64,000 nt of DNA from Arthrobacter sp. (lineage in GTDB: Bacteria; Actinomycetota; Actinomycetes; Actinomycetales; Micrococcaceae), in NCBI RefSeq assembly GCF_031179985.1, contig NZ_JAPSHJ010000008.1:62001-126000 (forward strand), read 5' to 3'. Position 1 is the first letter of the stretch; each line of letters opens with the position of its first letter. The notes under the pieces were generated by a model, which did not search any database, was not told the origin of the DNA, and was given only the letters and a program-made list of their open reading frames with translations. The position numbers and the translations under genes are program-made. Shown in pieces: positions 15,283-23,653 of the stretch.

Positions 15283-17646
15283 GTGAGTAACGAGCAACTG
15301 CTGAACCAACCCGGAAGCCGGGTGATTGAACTTGATATCCAGGGGATGACCTGCGCGTCCTGCGTCAGCCGCGTGGAACGGAAGCTCGGCAAGCTCGACG
15401 GCGTGGAGGCCTCAGTCAACCTGCCGCTGGAGTCCGCCCACGTCACAGTTCCGGACGGCATCACAGACGAACAGATCACGGCCCAGGTAGCATCGGCGGG
15501 TTACAAAGCGAGCATCCGTCGGGCAAGGCGTTCAGGCAGCGTCGAGCCCGAAAGAGACGAGGTTTCGGTTCCGACCGAGCATGCCGGGCATGTGACCGGT
15601 GGGGGCGCGGAGGTTCTCAAACCCAGACTGATCGTCGCGGCCATCCTGACCGTCCCGGTGTTCGTGATTTCGATGTTTCCGGCTTTCCAGTTCGCCAACT
15701 GGGGCTGGGTTGTGGGTGTTCTCGCTCTGCCTGTTGTCAGCTGGGCCGCCTGGCCTTTCCATCGGGCTGCCGCCATCAACGCCCGCCACTTCGCCTCCAC
15801 CATGGACACCCTGGTTTCCATCGGAGTTATTGCCGCCTACGTCTTCTCGGCCTGGCAATTGCTGATGGACCCTCGTATGACCGAACACGTCGGCATGGCG
15901 GAGATGGAAGCAGGCGGGCTCTATTTCGAAGTCGCGTCAGTGGTCACCACCTTCCTCCTGCTCGGCAGGTGCCTGGAAGCGAATGCAAAGCAAAAAGCCG
16001 GGGATGCCCTCCGGGCGCTGATGAACCTGGGCGCCAAGGATGCAACAGTGCTCGAAGGTGGAGCCGAATACCGCATCCCAGCCGACCAACTCGTGGTGGG
16101 GGACGTTGTCGTCGTCCGGCCGGGCGAGAAAATTGCCACTGACGGCGAGGTGATTGATGGAGTATCTGCCGTTGACGCCTCCTTGGTCACTGGCGAATCG
16201 GTGCCGGTGGAGGTGGCTCCGGGCAGTCTGGTTACGGGTGCCACAATCAACACTTCCGGGCGCCTTTTGGTGCGTGCCACCCGTGTGGGCTCTGAGACCA
16301 CCTTGGCCCAGATGGGACGGCTCGTTTCCCAGGCCCAGACCGGAAAAGCGCCAATCGCACGCCTCGCGGACCGAATCAGTTCCGTGTTTGTACCCGTCGT
16401 TCTGATAATCGCAGCAGTCACGTTCGGGCTGTGGCTGCTGGCTGCCGGTCCCCAGATCTCAGACCACGAGGTACGGGCAGCCTTTACGGCCGCCGTCGCA
16501 GTCCTGGTCATCGCATGCCCCTGTGCCCTCGGACTCGCAACGCCGGTCGGACTGCTGACAGGCACTGGCCGCGGGGCTCAGCTGGGCATCTTGATCAGGG
16601 GCCCGCAGGTCCTCGAGGACACCAGGACAGTGGACACTATCCTGCTGGACAAAACCGGAACGGTCACCACGGGTCAACTTGCGGTGGACTCGGTGCAGGC
16701 ATTCGGCGCACTTTCAGAAGCAGACGTTCTGCTCATGGCCGGCGCTGTGGAGGCTGCGTCAGAGCACCCGATCGCCCATGCCATTGCCGCCGCGGCGCGC
16801 TCTACTGTTGGAGCCGGACGGCCGGCTGACAGCACTTCACTTCCGACGGGTAACGACGACGCTGGCCGGTTACCCGCCGTCGAGCACTTCGCCTCCGCTC
16901 CCGGCGGAGGAGTCCTGGGAACGGTTGACGGACACAAAGTGTTGGCCGGCCGCACCGGTTGGCTCCAGGAGAACGGCATGTCTGTGTCTTCGGCGCAGGG
17001 GAACGCCCTCAGGACCGCCGAGGAGTCGGGTGCCACCGTCATCTGGGTGGCGGTGGATGGAGAAGTGGCAGGCATTGTCGCCCTGCGTGACACCATCAAG
17101 CCCGGTTCCGCCGTCGCCATCGAGCGGCTGCGGAACCTCGGCTTGCGCCCGGTCCTGCTGACCGGCGATAACACTGCCGTGGCCGCTCAGGTGGCTGCCG
17201 CCGTCGGGATTCATCCTGACGACGTGTACGCGGGCGTTACACCCGAGGGGAAAGTCGAGGCTGTCCGCCAACTGCAGGCTGCCGGCGCAACAGTGGCCAT
17301 GGCCGGCGATGGCGTGAACGACGCCGCTGCACTGGCACAGGCTGATCTTGGCATTGCTATGGGTTCGGGAACCGACGTTGCCATCGAGGCGGCAGATCTC
17401 ACCGTGATGGGTAACGACCTCGGGCAGGTGGCCCAGGCAATTGAGCTCTCGCGACGCACCCTGTCCACCATCAAAACGAACCTGTTCTGGGCGTTCTTCT
17501 ACAACGCGGTGGGGATCCCGGTAGCCGCCTTGGGCCTCCTTAACCCCATGATCGCGGGCGCAGCCATGGCTGCCAGCTCCGTGCTGGTGGTGGCGAACTC
17601 GCTGAGGCTGCGTCGTTTCGGCGCTGCGGATTCCCAACCCGGATAA
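15283..17646 (+). CDS. copA: copper-translocating P1B-type ATPase CopA
   Basis: A 787-residue inner-membrane Cu(I) exporter. In order: one N-terminal HMA domain with GMTCASC, eight predicted membrane helices with the transport motif C412-P-C414, the actuator TGES, phosphorylated D456 in DKTGT, SEHP in the nucleotide domain, and GDGVND in the hinge. CPC plus one HMA domain marks the P1B-1 (copper) subgroup. The GTG start at 15283 follows GAGG by 8 bases. Third gene of the csoR-copZ-copA operon, hence copper-induced through CsoR. Silver is a usual alternative ion. Confidence 0.95.
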   Translation: MSNEQLLNQPGSRVIELDIQGMTCASCVSRVERKLGKLDGVEASVNLPLESAHVTVPDGITDEQITAQVASAGYKASIRRARRSGSVEPERDEVSVPTEHAGHVTGGGAEVLKPRLIVAAILTVPVFVISMFPAFQFANWGWVVGVLALPVVSWAAWPFHRAAAINARHFASTMDTLVSIGVIAAYVFSAWQLLMDPRMTEHVGMAEMEAGGLYFEVASVVTTFLLLGRCLEANAKQKAGDALRALMNLGAKDATVLEGGAEYRIPADQLVVGDVVVVRPGEKIATDGEVIDGVSAVDASLVTGESVPVEVAPGSLVTGATINTSGRLLVRATRVGSETTLAQMGRLVSQAQTGKAPIARLADRISSVFVPVVLIIAAVTFGLWLLAAGPQISDHEVRAAFTAAVAVLVIACPCALGLATPVGLLTGTGRGAQLGILIRGPQVLEDTRTVDTILLDKTGTVTTGQLAVDSVQAFGALSEADVLLMAGAVEAASEHPIAHAIAAAARSTVGAGRPADSTSLPTGNDDAGRLPAVEHFASAPGGGVLGTVDGHKVLAGRTGWLQENGMSVSSAQGNALRTAEESGATVIWVAVDGEVAGIVALRDTIKPGSAVAIERLRNLGLRPVLLTGDNTAVAAQVAAAVGIHPDDVYAGVTPEGKVEAVRQLQAAGATVAMAGDGVNDAAALAQADLGIAMGSGTDVAIEAADLTVMGNDLGQVAQAIELSRRTLSTIKTNLFWAFFYNAVGIPVAALGLLNPMIAGAAMAASSVLVVANSLRLRRFGAADSQPG

Positions 17647-17663
17647 GGTCTACACGACGGGGA

Positions 17664-17936
<273 letters not shown>

Positions 17937-18177
17937 AGCTCCATGCTAGGCTCTGGAACGCCTAGGATCGACCCCGAAGCCACGTCCACGCCCCTCATCC
18001 GCCACCCGGATAACACGCAATGCCGGCAAGAAATGGGGAGCAGTGTATGGGGAGCGGTGCCCATCGACACTCTTTGGGATGCGGGATAGCTTCTAGGTAA
18101 TGGATCTTCCGGATCAGCCGGAGGCCGCTGGGGATGCCGATTGTTGAATCGAATCCGTTGAAAAGAAGGAGATAATC

Positions 18178-18447
18178 ATGGCTATTTGGGGTGCAGACGT
18201 ACAGTCGCTGCGGGAATTGGGCAACAAGCTGCAGCGGGGATCAGAGGAGATCCGGAACACCAAGTCTCAGCTTACGAGTGCCGTCCAGGGCGTCGACTGG
18301 AAGGGCCCGGACGCCGAGGCTTTCAAGAACGACTGGAACGGGGAGCACACCGCCGCGCTGAGCAAGGTCATTCAGGCGCTTGACGAAGCCGGCCGGAAGG
18401 CAAAGAGCAACGCCCAGGCTCAGGAAAGCACTTCCAACGCCCACTAG
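18178..18447 (+). CDS. WXG100 family protein (ESX-type small secreted protein)
   Basis: An 89-residue helical-hairpin protein with the W-x-G turn (DWKGPDA) at about residue 40, flanked by amphipathic helices, the mark of ESAT-6/WXG100 proteins secreted by type VII systems. AAGGAG lies 6 bases before the ATG. No Y-x-x-x-D/E signal is visible at the C-terminus (it ends ESTSNAH), and no partner, EccC-type ATPase or LXG toxin gene is nearby. It is monocistronic, closed by a strong terminator 12 bases after the stop. Its export route and partner are unknown. Confidence 0.88.
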   Translation: MAIWGADVQSLRELGNKLQRGSEEIRNTKSQLTSAVQGVDWKGPDAEAFKNDWNGEHTAALSKVIQALDEAGRKAKSNAQAQESTSNAH

Positions 18448-18458
18448 GCTTTAAAACA

Positions 18459-18495
18459 GGATGGCCCGGATGCACAGCATCCGGGCCATCCTTTT
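18459..18495 (+). terminator. intrinsic terminator of the WXG100 gene
   Basis: A perfect 14-base-pair stem (18459-18472 / 18478-18491) with loop CACAG is followed by TTTT. On the opposite strand an A-tract gives a weaker T-run (GTTTT), so it may also end transcription of the convergent EamA gene, whose stop is 7 bases away. Confidence 0.88.
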
Positions 18496-18501
18496 GTCTG
18501 C

Positions 18502-19581
18502 CTACTTTTTTGCCAGTGATTCGGGAGCGGTGCGGCACAGAGGTTCGACGTCGTTCGCGTGGTCGAGAACCTTGGCAGCAACGGACGCCGCCGCATCAGG
18601 CTGCACCTGGGAGGCGAGCCGGAGCTCGTCCAGCCGGACAAGAATCACGCCGCCCACAATCAGGGCGCCGCCCAGCAGCTGGATGGGACCGGGAAGTTCA
18701 CCCAGCAGCAGCCACGCCCAGATGACAGCGAACAGCACTTCCGTCAGCGACACAAACGAAGCAACTTTTGAGCCCAGGGCACGGGCAGCCATAACGCCGG
18801 AAACGTACGCAAGCACCGTGGCGAGAACCACCAATCCCGCCACCGATACCCACCAAGGCGTGACCCAGGGACCAAGTTTTGTGTCGGCGGTGCTGAAAGC
18901 CATGGGCAAAAGTCCGGTCGCGGCGGCGAGCCACATCAGGGCCGCGCCTACCAGCAGACCGCTTGAGGCCAGGACGATCGGAGGCAGCGTGTCGTTCTCC
19001 TTGGCCGTGATGAAAAAGTAGATGGCAAGGCAAACAGCCGCCGCCAGCCCCCACAGAACTCCGACGAAGTCGATTTTCACAGCTCCGGTGAGATCCAGGA
19101 CGAGGACCAGTCCAGCCAGGGAGAGCAACGTGCCGGCAATCGTCAGAGGCCGCGGACGGCGGCGGCTGGCAACCCATAGCCACAGCACGATCAGCACTGG
19201 TGCCAGGTATTCGAGCAGCAGGGCAACACCTACCGAGAGTCTTTCGACCGCGTTGAAGTAGAAGAGCTGGCAGGCGGCCACACCGATCAACCCGAACAGC
19301 AGAATGGTGATCCAGTTGTCCTTCAGCTGATGCCAGCGGCCGCGAAGCGCCGGGATGGCAGGGATCGCGAGGATCAGGGCCGCTCCTGTAAGTCGTGCCG
19401 TAACAGCGGCGCCGGGAGTCCATCCCGTTTCAAGCAAAGCTTTGCCGAACGAACCTGAAAGGCCAAAAACTGCTGAGGAAAACAGGGCAACTCCCAAGCC
19501 GGAAGCCAGAAAGCCCGTGGCCGGCCGTGGCTGGCGTGCGTCCTTCGCGGTGGCCGGGATGGAGTTGTTTGCGGCAGGCAC
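18502..19581 (-). CDS. EamA/DMT family exporter, RhtA-like
   Basis: A 359-residue inner-membrane protein with ten predicted helices in two EamA repeats (about 25-160 and 175-315), for example LSVGVALLLEYLAPVLIVLWLW in the first half and ASFVSLTEVLFAVIWAWLLLGE in the second. RhtA-like members are known to export threonine, homoserine or other amino acids and drugs. The GTG start at 19581 follows AGGAGG by 6 bases. It is divergent from a CGNR regulator with a palindromic operator between them, so that regulator probably controls it. Confidence 0.87.
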   Translation of the reverse strand: MPAANNSIPATAKDARQPRPATGFLASGLGVALFSSAVFGLSGSFGKALLETGWTPGAAVTARLTGAALILAIPAIPALRGRWHQLKDNWITILLFGLIGVAACQLFYFNAVERLSVGVALLLEYLAPVLIVLWLWVASRRRPRPLTIAGTLLSLAGLVLVLDLTGAVKIDFVGVLWGLAAAVCLAIYFFITAKENDTLPPIVLASSGLLVGAALMWLAAATGLLPMAFSTADTKLGPWVTPWWVSVAGLVVLATVLAYVSGVMAARALGSKVASFVSLTEVLFAVIWAWLLLGELPGPIQLLGGALIVGGVILVRLDELRLASQVQPDAAASVAAKVLDHANDVEPLCRTAPESLAKK

Positions 19582-19610
19582 AGTCTGCCTCCTGTCAGGA
19601 GTAAAGTGGG

Positions 19611-19624
19611 GTAATGGTCATTAC
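19611..19624. promoter_or_regulatory. palindromic operator between EamA and CGNR genes
   Basis: GTAATG-GT-CATTAC is a perfect dyad, immediately followed by a further ATTAC (19625-19629). It lies in the 72-base divergent spacer, 30 bases from each start codon, and is the best candidate for the CGNR protein's own binding site. Confidence 0.6.
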
Positions 19625-19653
19625 ATTACGCTCAGTCCCAGTAAGGGGTCAAG

Positions 19654-20202
19654 GTGATCTTTGCCCCTGACACAGAGGTGGCTCTCCGCACAGTCGTCAA
19701 CCTCATCAACAGCGCTGCCAATGGCGAGGAGCATCTGGCCACCGTTGAGCAGCTGGACGCCTTCCTGGAAGCTGAGGGGTTCAGCGGTTCCAGAACCCGT
19801 AACGCGGCCGAACTGGCCAGCATCCACGAGCTACGGACGCAACTGGCTGAGGTGTGGGAGGCAGACGAGGACACCGCCGTCGCCACTGTTAACCGGCTGC
19901 TGCGTGAGGCGAACGCCCTCCCCCAACTGATCAAACACGATGGCTGGGACTGGCATCTCCATGCCACCACGCGAGAGGCGCCATTGTCAGACAGGATGAG
20001 TACGGAGGCGGCAATGGCCTTGGTGGATATCATTCGCAGCAAGGAAATGGACCGGATGCTGGTATGCGCCGCGGAGGATTGCGACGCCGTGGTGCTGGAC
20101 CTCAGCCGCAACCGCTCAAAGCGCTACTGCGATACCGGAAATTGCGCCAACCGGGCGCATGTTGCGGCCTACCGCGCCCGCCAGGCTGCGACAACCAGCT
20201 GA
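19654..20202 (+). CDS. CGNR zinc-finger transcriptional regulator (ABATE domain)
   Basis: A 182-residue protein. The N-terminal ABATE-like ligand domain contains LRTVVNLINS, and the C-terminal CGNR zinc finger has C-A-x-E-x-C (VCAAEDCDAVVLDLSRN) plus CDTGNCANRAHVAAYRAR, giving four cysteines for zinc. Such proteins are considered DNA-binding regulators. The GTG at 19654 follows AAGGGG. Divergent from the EamA exporter with a palindrome between the two; likely autoregulatory and exporter-controlling (inference). Confidence 0.87.
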   Translation: MIFAPDTEVALRTVVNLINSAANGEEHLATVEQLDAFLEAEGFSGSRTRNAAELASIHELRTQLAEVWEADEDTAVATVNRLLREANALPQLIKHDGWDWHLHATTREAPLSDRMSTEAAMALVDIIRSKEMDRMLVCAAEDCDAVVLDLSRNRSKRYCDTGNCANRAHVAAYRARQAATTS

Positions 20203-20225
20203 CGGATCCGTCCGGACGGAGAGCG

Positions 20226-20600
20226 CTACAGCCTGTCGGCTTCCGGCCCGTCGGAGGTTTCAGCGCCCGTGGCTCCGGAAGCACTGTCCCCTGAACCTGC
20301 ACGGTAGCCACCATGACCGCCGGGTTTCTTGGAACTGAGATTCACGCCGGATCCTTTACCCAGGTGCTCGGCATTGTCCTTGTAACTCATGGACAGCATG
20401 GCGGCGATGACGAGGGTAACGATGAAAGCAATGCCGGCGCCGGTCAGGGCGAGATCAAAACGGGGCGAGCGTGAGCTTCCCCCCGAGGCGAAGATGAGGA
20501 CAGCAATAAACGCCACCACAGCCCAGAACGCAGAGAACATCAGCGGTCCCTTCACCGAGGTCCGCAGGTTGCGCGGCTCTCCTGGTTTCTGGTCTGGCAC
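20226..20600 (-). CDS. small two-helix membrane protein, actinobacterial hypothetical
   Basis: A 124-residue protein with two predicted membrane helices (FSAFWAVVAFIAVLIFAS and LTGAGIAFIVTLVIAAMLSM) and a hydrophilic, Gly/Ser-rich cytosolic C-terminal tail. The GTG at 20600 has GGAGG 8 bases upstream. I recognise no characterised family, although similar proteins are common in Arthrobacter-like genomes (from memory). It is followed on the same strand by nothing; the upstream DUF308-like gene is 68 bases away and may be separately expressed. Confidence 0.72.
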   Translation of the reverse strand: MPDQKPGEPRNLRTSVKGPLMFSAFWAVVAFIAVLIFASGGSSRSPRFDLALTGAGIAFIVTLVIAAMLSMSYKDNAEHLGKGSGVNLSSKKPGGHGGYRAGSGDSASGATGAETSDGPEADRL

Positions 20601-20668
20601 GATGATTCCTCCACTGACTTGTCGTCACGTTCAACACAAAAATTTCTACACGAGGTAGAAGCCTGTTC

Positions 20669-21259
20669 CTAGTTTACGGCCTTTGCGGAAACAGCACGCG
20701 CATCGTAGCGGAGCGTCAGTCCGGCCAGGATCCACAGAACACCGGAAATAATGGCGCCTCCTCCCGCGACTCCCAGCAGGGCGTGCGCGCCGAGGGAGAT
20801 GAAGAACGGCAATGCGACTGCGGTTCCCAAGCCAATAACGCCCGAAATGCCCCAGTCCCGCCCCAGTGGATGCCGGCGATAGCGGATACCGACATAGAGC
20901 TCAACCGCCCCCACAACAGTCAGTGCCAGTGCGGCAAATACTCCGAACATCAAGTCCCCGGGCAGGAACAGCAAAGCAACTCCGGCTCCGGTCATGATTG
21001 ATGGACCTGCCGCAAGGAGCCGGCCCGGCAGTTCGTCCCGCCTGAAACCGGTTTTTCTGACCGACCACAGGAGCGCCAGTCCCGTTGCCACCAGATACAG
21101 CCCTCCGGCACCGCCAAGGACGAGCACTGATGGCTCGGCCCAAAAGATGGTCACCGCACCGAACACCAGCGCAACACTTGCCCTCGTGAGAACCGGCTTC
21201 CAGAGGTCGGCCGAGGGGACAGGGGCAGCAGGTCCGGCAGGAGTTGCGGGTAGAGTCAC
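20669..21259 (-). CDS. DUF308/HdeD-like membrane protein
   Basis: A 196-residue protein with six predicted membrane helices made of short Gly/Ala-rich segments (SVALVFGAVTIFWAEPSVLVLGGAGGLYLV, IMTGAGVALLFLPGDLMFGVFAALALTVVGAVELYVGI). The pattern resembles HdeD/DUF308 proteins. Function unknown; some relatives are tied to acid resistance. Same strand as the MATE gene upstream, 54 bases away, so possibly co-transcribed. Confidence 0.72.
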   Translation of the reverse strand: MTLPATPAGPAAPVPSADLWKPVLTRASVALVFGAVTIFWAEPSVLVLGGAGGLYLVATGLALLWSVRKTGFRRDELPGRLLAAGPSIMTGAGVALLFLPGDLMFGVFAALALTVVGAVELYVGIRYRRHPLGRDWGISGVIGLGTAVALPFFISLGAHALLGVAGGGAIISGVLWILAGLTLRYDARAVSAKAVN

Positions 21260-21313
21260 GGGTCCAGTTTAGTGCGGCCAGGAGGGCGTCTGAACCGGAC
21301 TCGACCCCGTGGG

Positions 21314-22666
21314 TCAGTGTGAGCCAAGGACCATCCAGCGGTCGCCGCGGGCTCGCAGTGCGAGTGTGACAGCTCGGGCCAGCATGTAGCCCAGCGCAAA
21401 GGCAACCCAGAGCCATACCAGCCCCGCCACGCCGTCGGCCGCCCAGAACGCGACAGCCAGCAGCATCGGCACATAAAAGACCAGATTTACGACGCCGGCA
21501 ATTGCCAGGTACTTCGCATCGCCGGCACCGATGAGGACTCCATCGAGAACGAAGACGTATCCGGCCAGTGGCTGCCCCACGGCGAGGACCCACAAGGCCA
21601 GCGTCAGGGCTGAGCGGACATCGTGGTCGGAAGTGAACAAAGCGCCAGCCCAGGGGGCCGCTGCCGCCAACAGGATTCCCGTCAGAACTCCAAACCCGAC
21701 ACCCCAACGGACCATGGTTGCCGTAAACTGCCGCGCTTTAGCCGCCCGGGCAGCACCCAGTTCCTTGCCGATCAGGGCCTGTGCGGCTATGGCGAGGGCA
21801 TCGAGTGCGAAGGCAAAGAAGGTGAAGATGGTCATGGCCAACTGGTGTGCAGCCAGGTTTACGGGTCCTTGGGAAGTGACAACCAGAACGGTCGCCAGGA
21901 TGGCCACACGGAGGCTGAGCGTCCGCAGCATCAACCAGGAACCGATCGTCGTCATGGCTCGAATACCGCTCCAGCTGGGAAGGAGGGAGATCCCGTGCTG
22001 GCGCCCTTTTCGTTGAAGCTTGACCACATACACGAGGGCCATGGCCCACTGCGCAATGCTTGTACCTACGGCCGAACCCATCACTGACAAGCCCAGGCCA
22101 TACACCAGCACAAGGTTCAGGACGATGTTCAAACCGAACCCCGCAGTAGCCACAAGTAACGGCGTTCTGGTGTCCTGCAGGCCGCGCAGAACCCCGGTTC
22201 CCGCAAAGATGAGCAGCATGGCGACAAGTCCGGGCATCGACCAGCGCAGGTAGTCAACAGCGAAGTCCAGGACTGCTCCGCGGGCTCCCATCAGTTCCAG
22301 AACCGGGGTTGCGAAGGCAGACCCCGCGGCAGCAAGGATGGTCCCGAGTCCAACAGCAAGCCACACTCCATCACGTCCGGCAGCCAGTGCCTTCGGGAGT
22401 TTCCCATCGCCGATGGCCCGTGCCACCGCTGGAGTCGTGGAGTAGGCAAGAAAAACCATCAGACCCACTGCCGTGTGGAGAACCGCGGACGCCAGTCCCA
22501 CTCCGGCAAGCTCTGCCACGCCCAGGTGTCCCACAATGGCGGAGTCCGCAAGGAGGAACAGCGGCTCGGCGATCAAAGCCCCAAACGCGGGCACTGCCAA
22601 ACGCAAAATCTCACGGCGGTGACCGGTGACTGGCTCGGGCCGGGTCACGGAAGGCGTTTTTGGCAC
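21314..22666 (-). CDS. MATE family efflux transporter, DinF-like
   Basis: A 450-residue multidrug and toxic-compound extrusion protein with twelve predicted helices in two homologous halves. The start REILRLAVPAFGALIAEPLFLLADSAIVGHLGVAELAGVGLA and the mid-protein ALDALAIAAQALIGKELG are typical of the DinF branch, which exports cationic drugs using Na+ or H+. Codon and base use match the neighbours. No regulator is adjacent. Confidence 0.9.
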   Translation of the reverse strand: MPKTPSVTRPEPVTGHRREILRLAVPAFGALIAEPLFLLADSAIVGHLGVAELAGVGLASAVLHTAVGLMVFLAYSTTPAVARAIGDGKLPKALAAGRDGVWLAVGLGTILAAAGSAFATPVLELMGARGAVLDFAVDYLRWSMPGLVAMLLIFAGTGVLRGLQDTRTPLLVATAGFGLNIVLNLVLVYGLGLSVMGSAVGTSIAQWAMALVYVVKLQRKGRQHGISLLPSWSGIRAMTTIGSWLMLRTLSLRVAILATVLVVTSQGPVNLAAHQLAMTIFTFFAFALDALAIAAQALIGKELGAARAAKARQFTATMVRWGVGFGVLTGILLAAAAPWAGALFTSDHDVRSALTLALWVLAVGQPLAGYVFVLDGVLIGAGDAKYLAIAGVVNLVFYVPMLLAVAFWAADGVAGLVWLWVAFALGYMLARAVTLALRARGDRWMVLGSH

Positions 22667-22712
22667 GGATTTAGCCTAGCGGCATGCTTTGCGCCACAGT
22701 TAACCGAAATTT

Positions 22713-22728
22713 AGTTGACAGTTCAAGT
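22713..22728. promoter_or_regulatory. imperfect palindrome overlapping a -35-like box before doxX
   Basis: AGTTGACAGTTCAAGT is a near-dyad (AGTTGA against TCAAGT, one mismatch) and contains TTGACA (22715-22720). It resembles MarR-type operators often found before DoxX genes. It lies 93 bases upstream of the doxX start; no clear -10 box follows at 17 bases. Confidence 0.35.
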
Positions 22729-22820
22729 ATTGATGGGGAAGACTCGGAGGCTGAAACAACCGCAAGGCTTAGCAGTCAATCAAATGACGGTGCGGCCCCC
22801 TACGAAACGGTGACCAGAAT

Positions 22821-23255
22821 ATGAACCAGTCCACCCTGACCACAACGGCCTTGACCGCCCTGCGCGTTATCGCAGGTTTTCTCTTCGCTGCCCATGGCTG
22901 GCAGAAGTTTAATGAGTTCACCATCACTGGAACCCAGGCTTCCTTCGCGAAGATGGGCGTTCCCGCTGCCGATCTTGCCGCCCCCGTTGTGGCCTCCCTG
23001 GAACTGGTGGGCGGAATTGCCCTCATTCTTGGTGCCCTGACCCGCGTCTTCGCAGCCCTCTTGGCTCTGGACATGCTCGGTGCTCTCGTCCTGGTTCACG
23101 CCCCCGCGGGTGTCTTTGCTGCTAATGGCGGCTACGAGCTGGTTCTGCTCCTGGCAACGGCCGCCGCTGCTGTTGCCCTGACCGGCGCCGGCAGACTTTC
23201 AGTGGACAACGCCACCTTTGGCCGGAGCAGCAGCAAACTCAGCGTGCTTGCTTAG
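22821..23255 (+). CDS. DoxX family membrane protein
   Basis: A 144-residue protein with four predicted helices. Typical DoxX/SURF4 features are RVIAGFLFAAHGWQKFNEF at the N-terminus, AAPVVASLELVGGIALILGALTRVFAALLALDM and ELVLLLATAAAAVALTGAGRLSVD at the end. Members act in thiol and redox homeostasis or quinone-linked processes; the precise role is unknown. Single gene, followed by a GC-rich hairpin. Confidence 0.88.
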   Translation: MNQSTLTTTALTALRVIAGFLFAAHGWQKFNEFTITGTQASFAKMGVPAADLAAPVVASLELVGGIALILGALTRVFAALLALDMLGALVLVHAPAGVFAANGGYELVLLLATAAAAVALTGAGRLSVDNATFGRSSSKLSVLA

Positions 23256-23653
23256 CCTGCTTTAGCCCCTGCGGGCCTGGCCTCCAGTGGACAAGCCCAC
23301 AGGCCAGAACTACGACGACGGCGGCCCGGTCACCATTGCGGTGGCGGGGCCGCCTTCGCCGGTTAAACGCTCCCGCCAAACCTTCCGATCCAGGGCCCGG
23401 GGCGATCGTCAAATGTGCGATCAGAAACAAAAACTCACAGGAATGAACCAAAAGGCCTTGACGTTTGAAACGATCCACTGATAAACCTTGGTTCCAATGC
23501 ATGGTGGTCCCGCGCCATTCCGATGCCACAGGTCTCCCCCACCCGTGCAGCACCTTCAGTTCTGGGAAAACGACAGACTGTAAGGCAGATTGAAACGTTC
23601 CACTGCCCCACAGTGTGGTTTGGCATATCCACGCGCCATCAAAGGAGATGTTC
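23256..23653 (+). promoter_or_regulatory. 398-base upstream region of the rhamnogalacturonan enzyme, with promoter and two LacI-type sites
   Basis: No gene is seen here. A promoter candidate is TTGACG (23458-23463), 17 bases, ATAAAC (23481-23486). The spacer itself is TTTGAAACGATCCACTG, i.e. a LacI-type operator (23465-23480). A second copy, TTGAAACGTTCCACTG, lies at 23590-23605, identical in 15 of 16 bases and exactly 125 bases downstream, about twelve helical turns. Such spacing would suit looping by a tetrameric repressor. The second copy is 49 bases before the start codon. Confidence 0.65.
23320..23354 (+). terminator. GC-rich hairpin downstream of doxX, possible T-less terminator
   Basis: GGCGGCCC (23320-23327) pairs perfectly with GGGCCGCC (23347-23354); the 19-base loop can pair further. 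Only two T follow, so it would be a hairpin-only terminator of the kind proposed for actinobacteria. Confidence 0.4.

Noticed and set aside
18178..18447. Type VII secretion locus
   Set aside because: Only the WXG100 gene is present; no EccA-E, mycosin or partner gene lies within the window.
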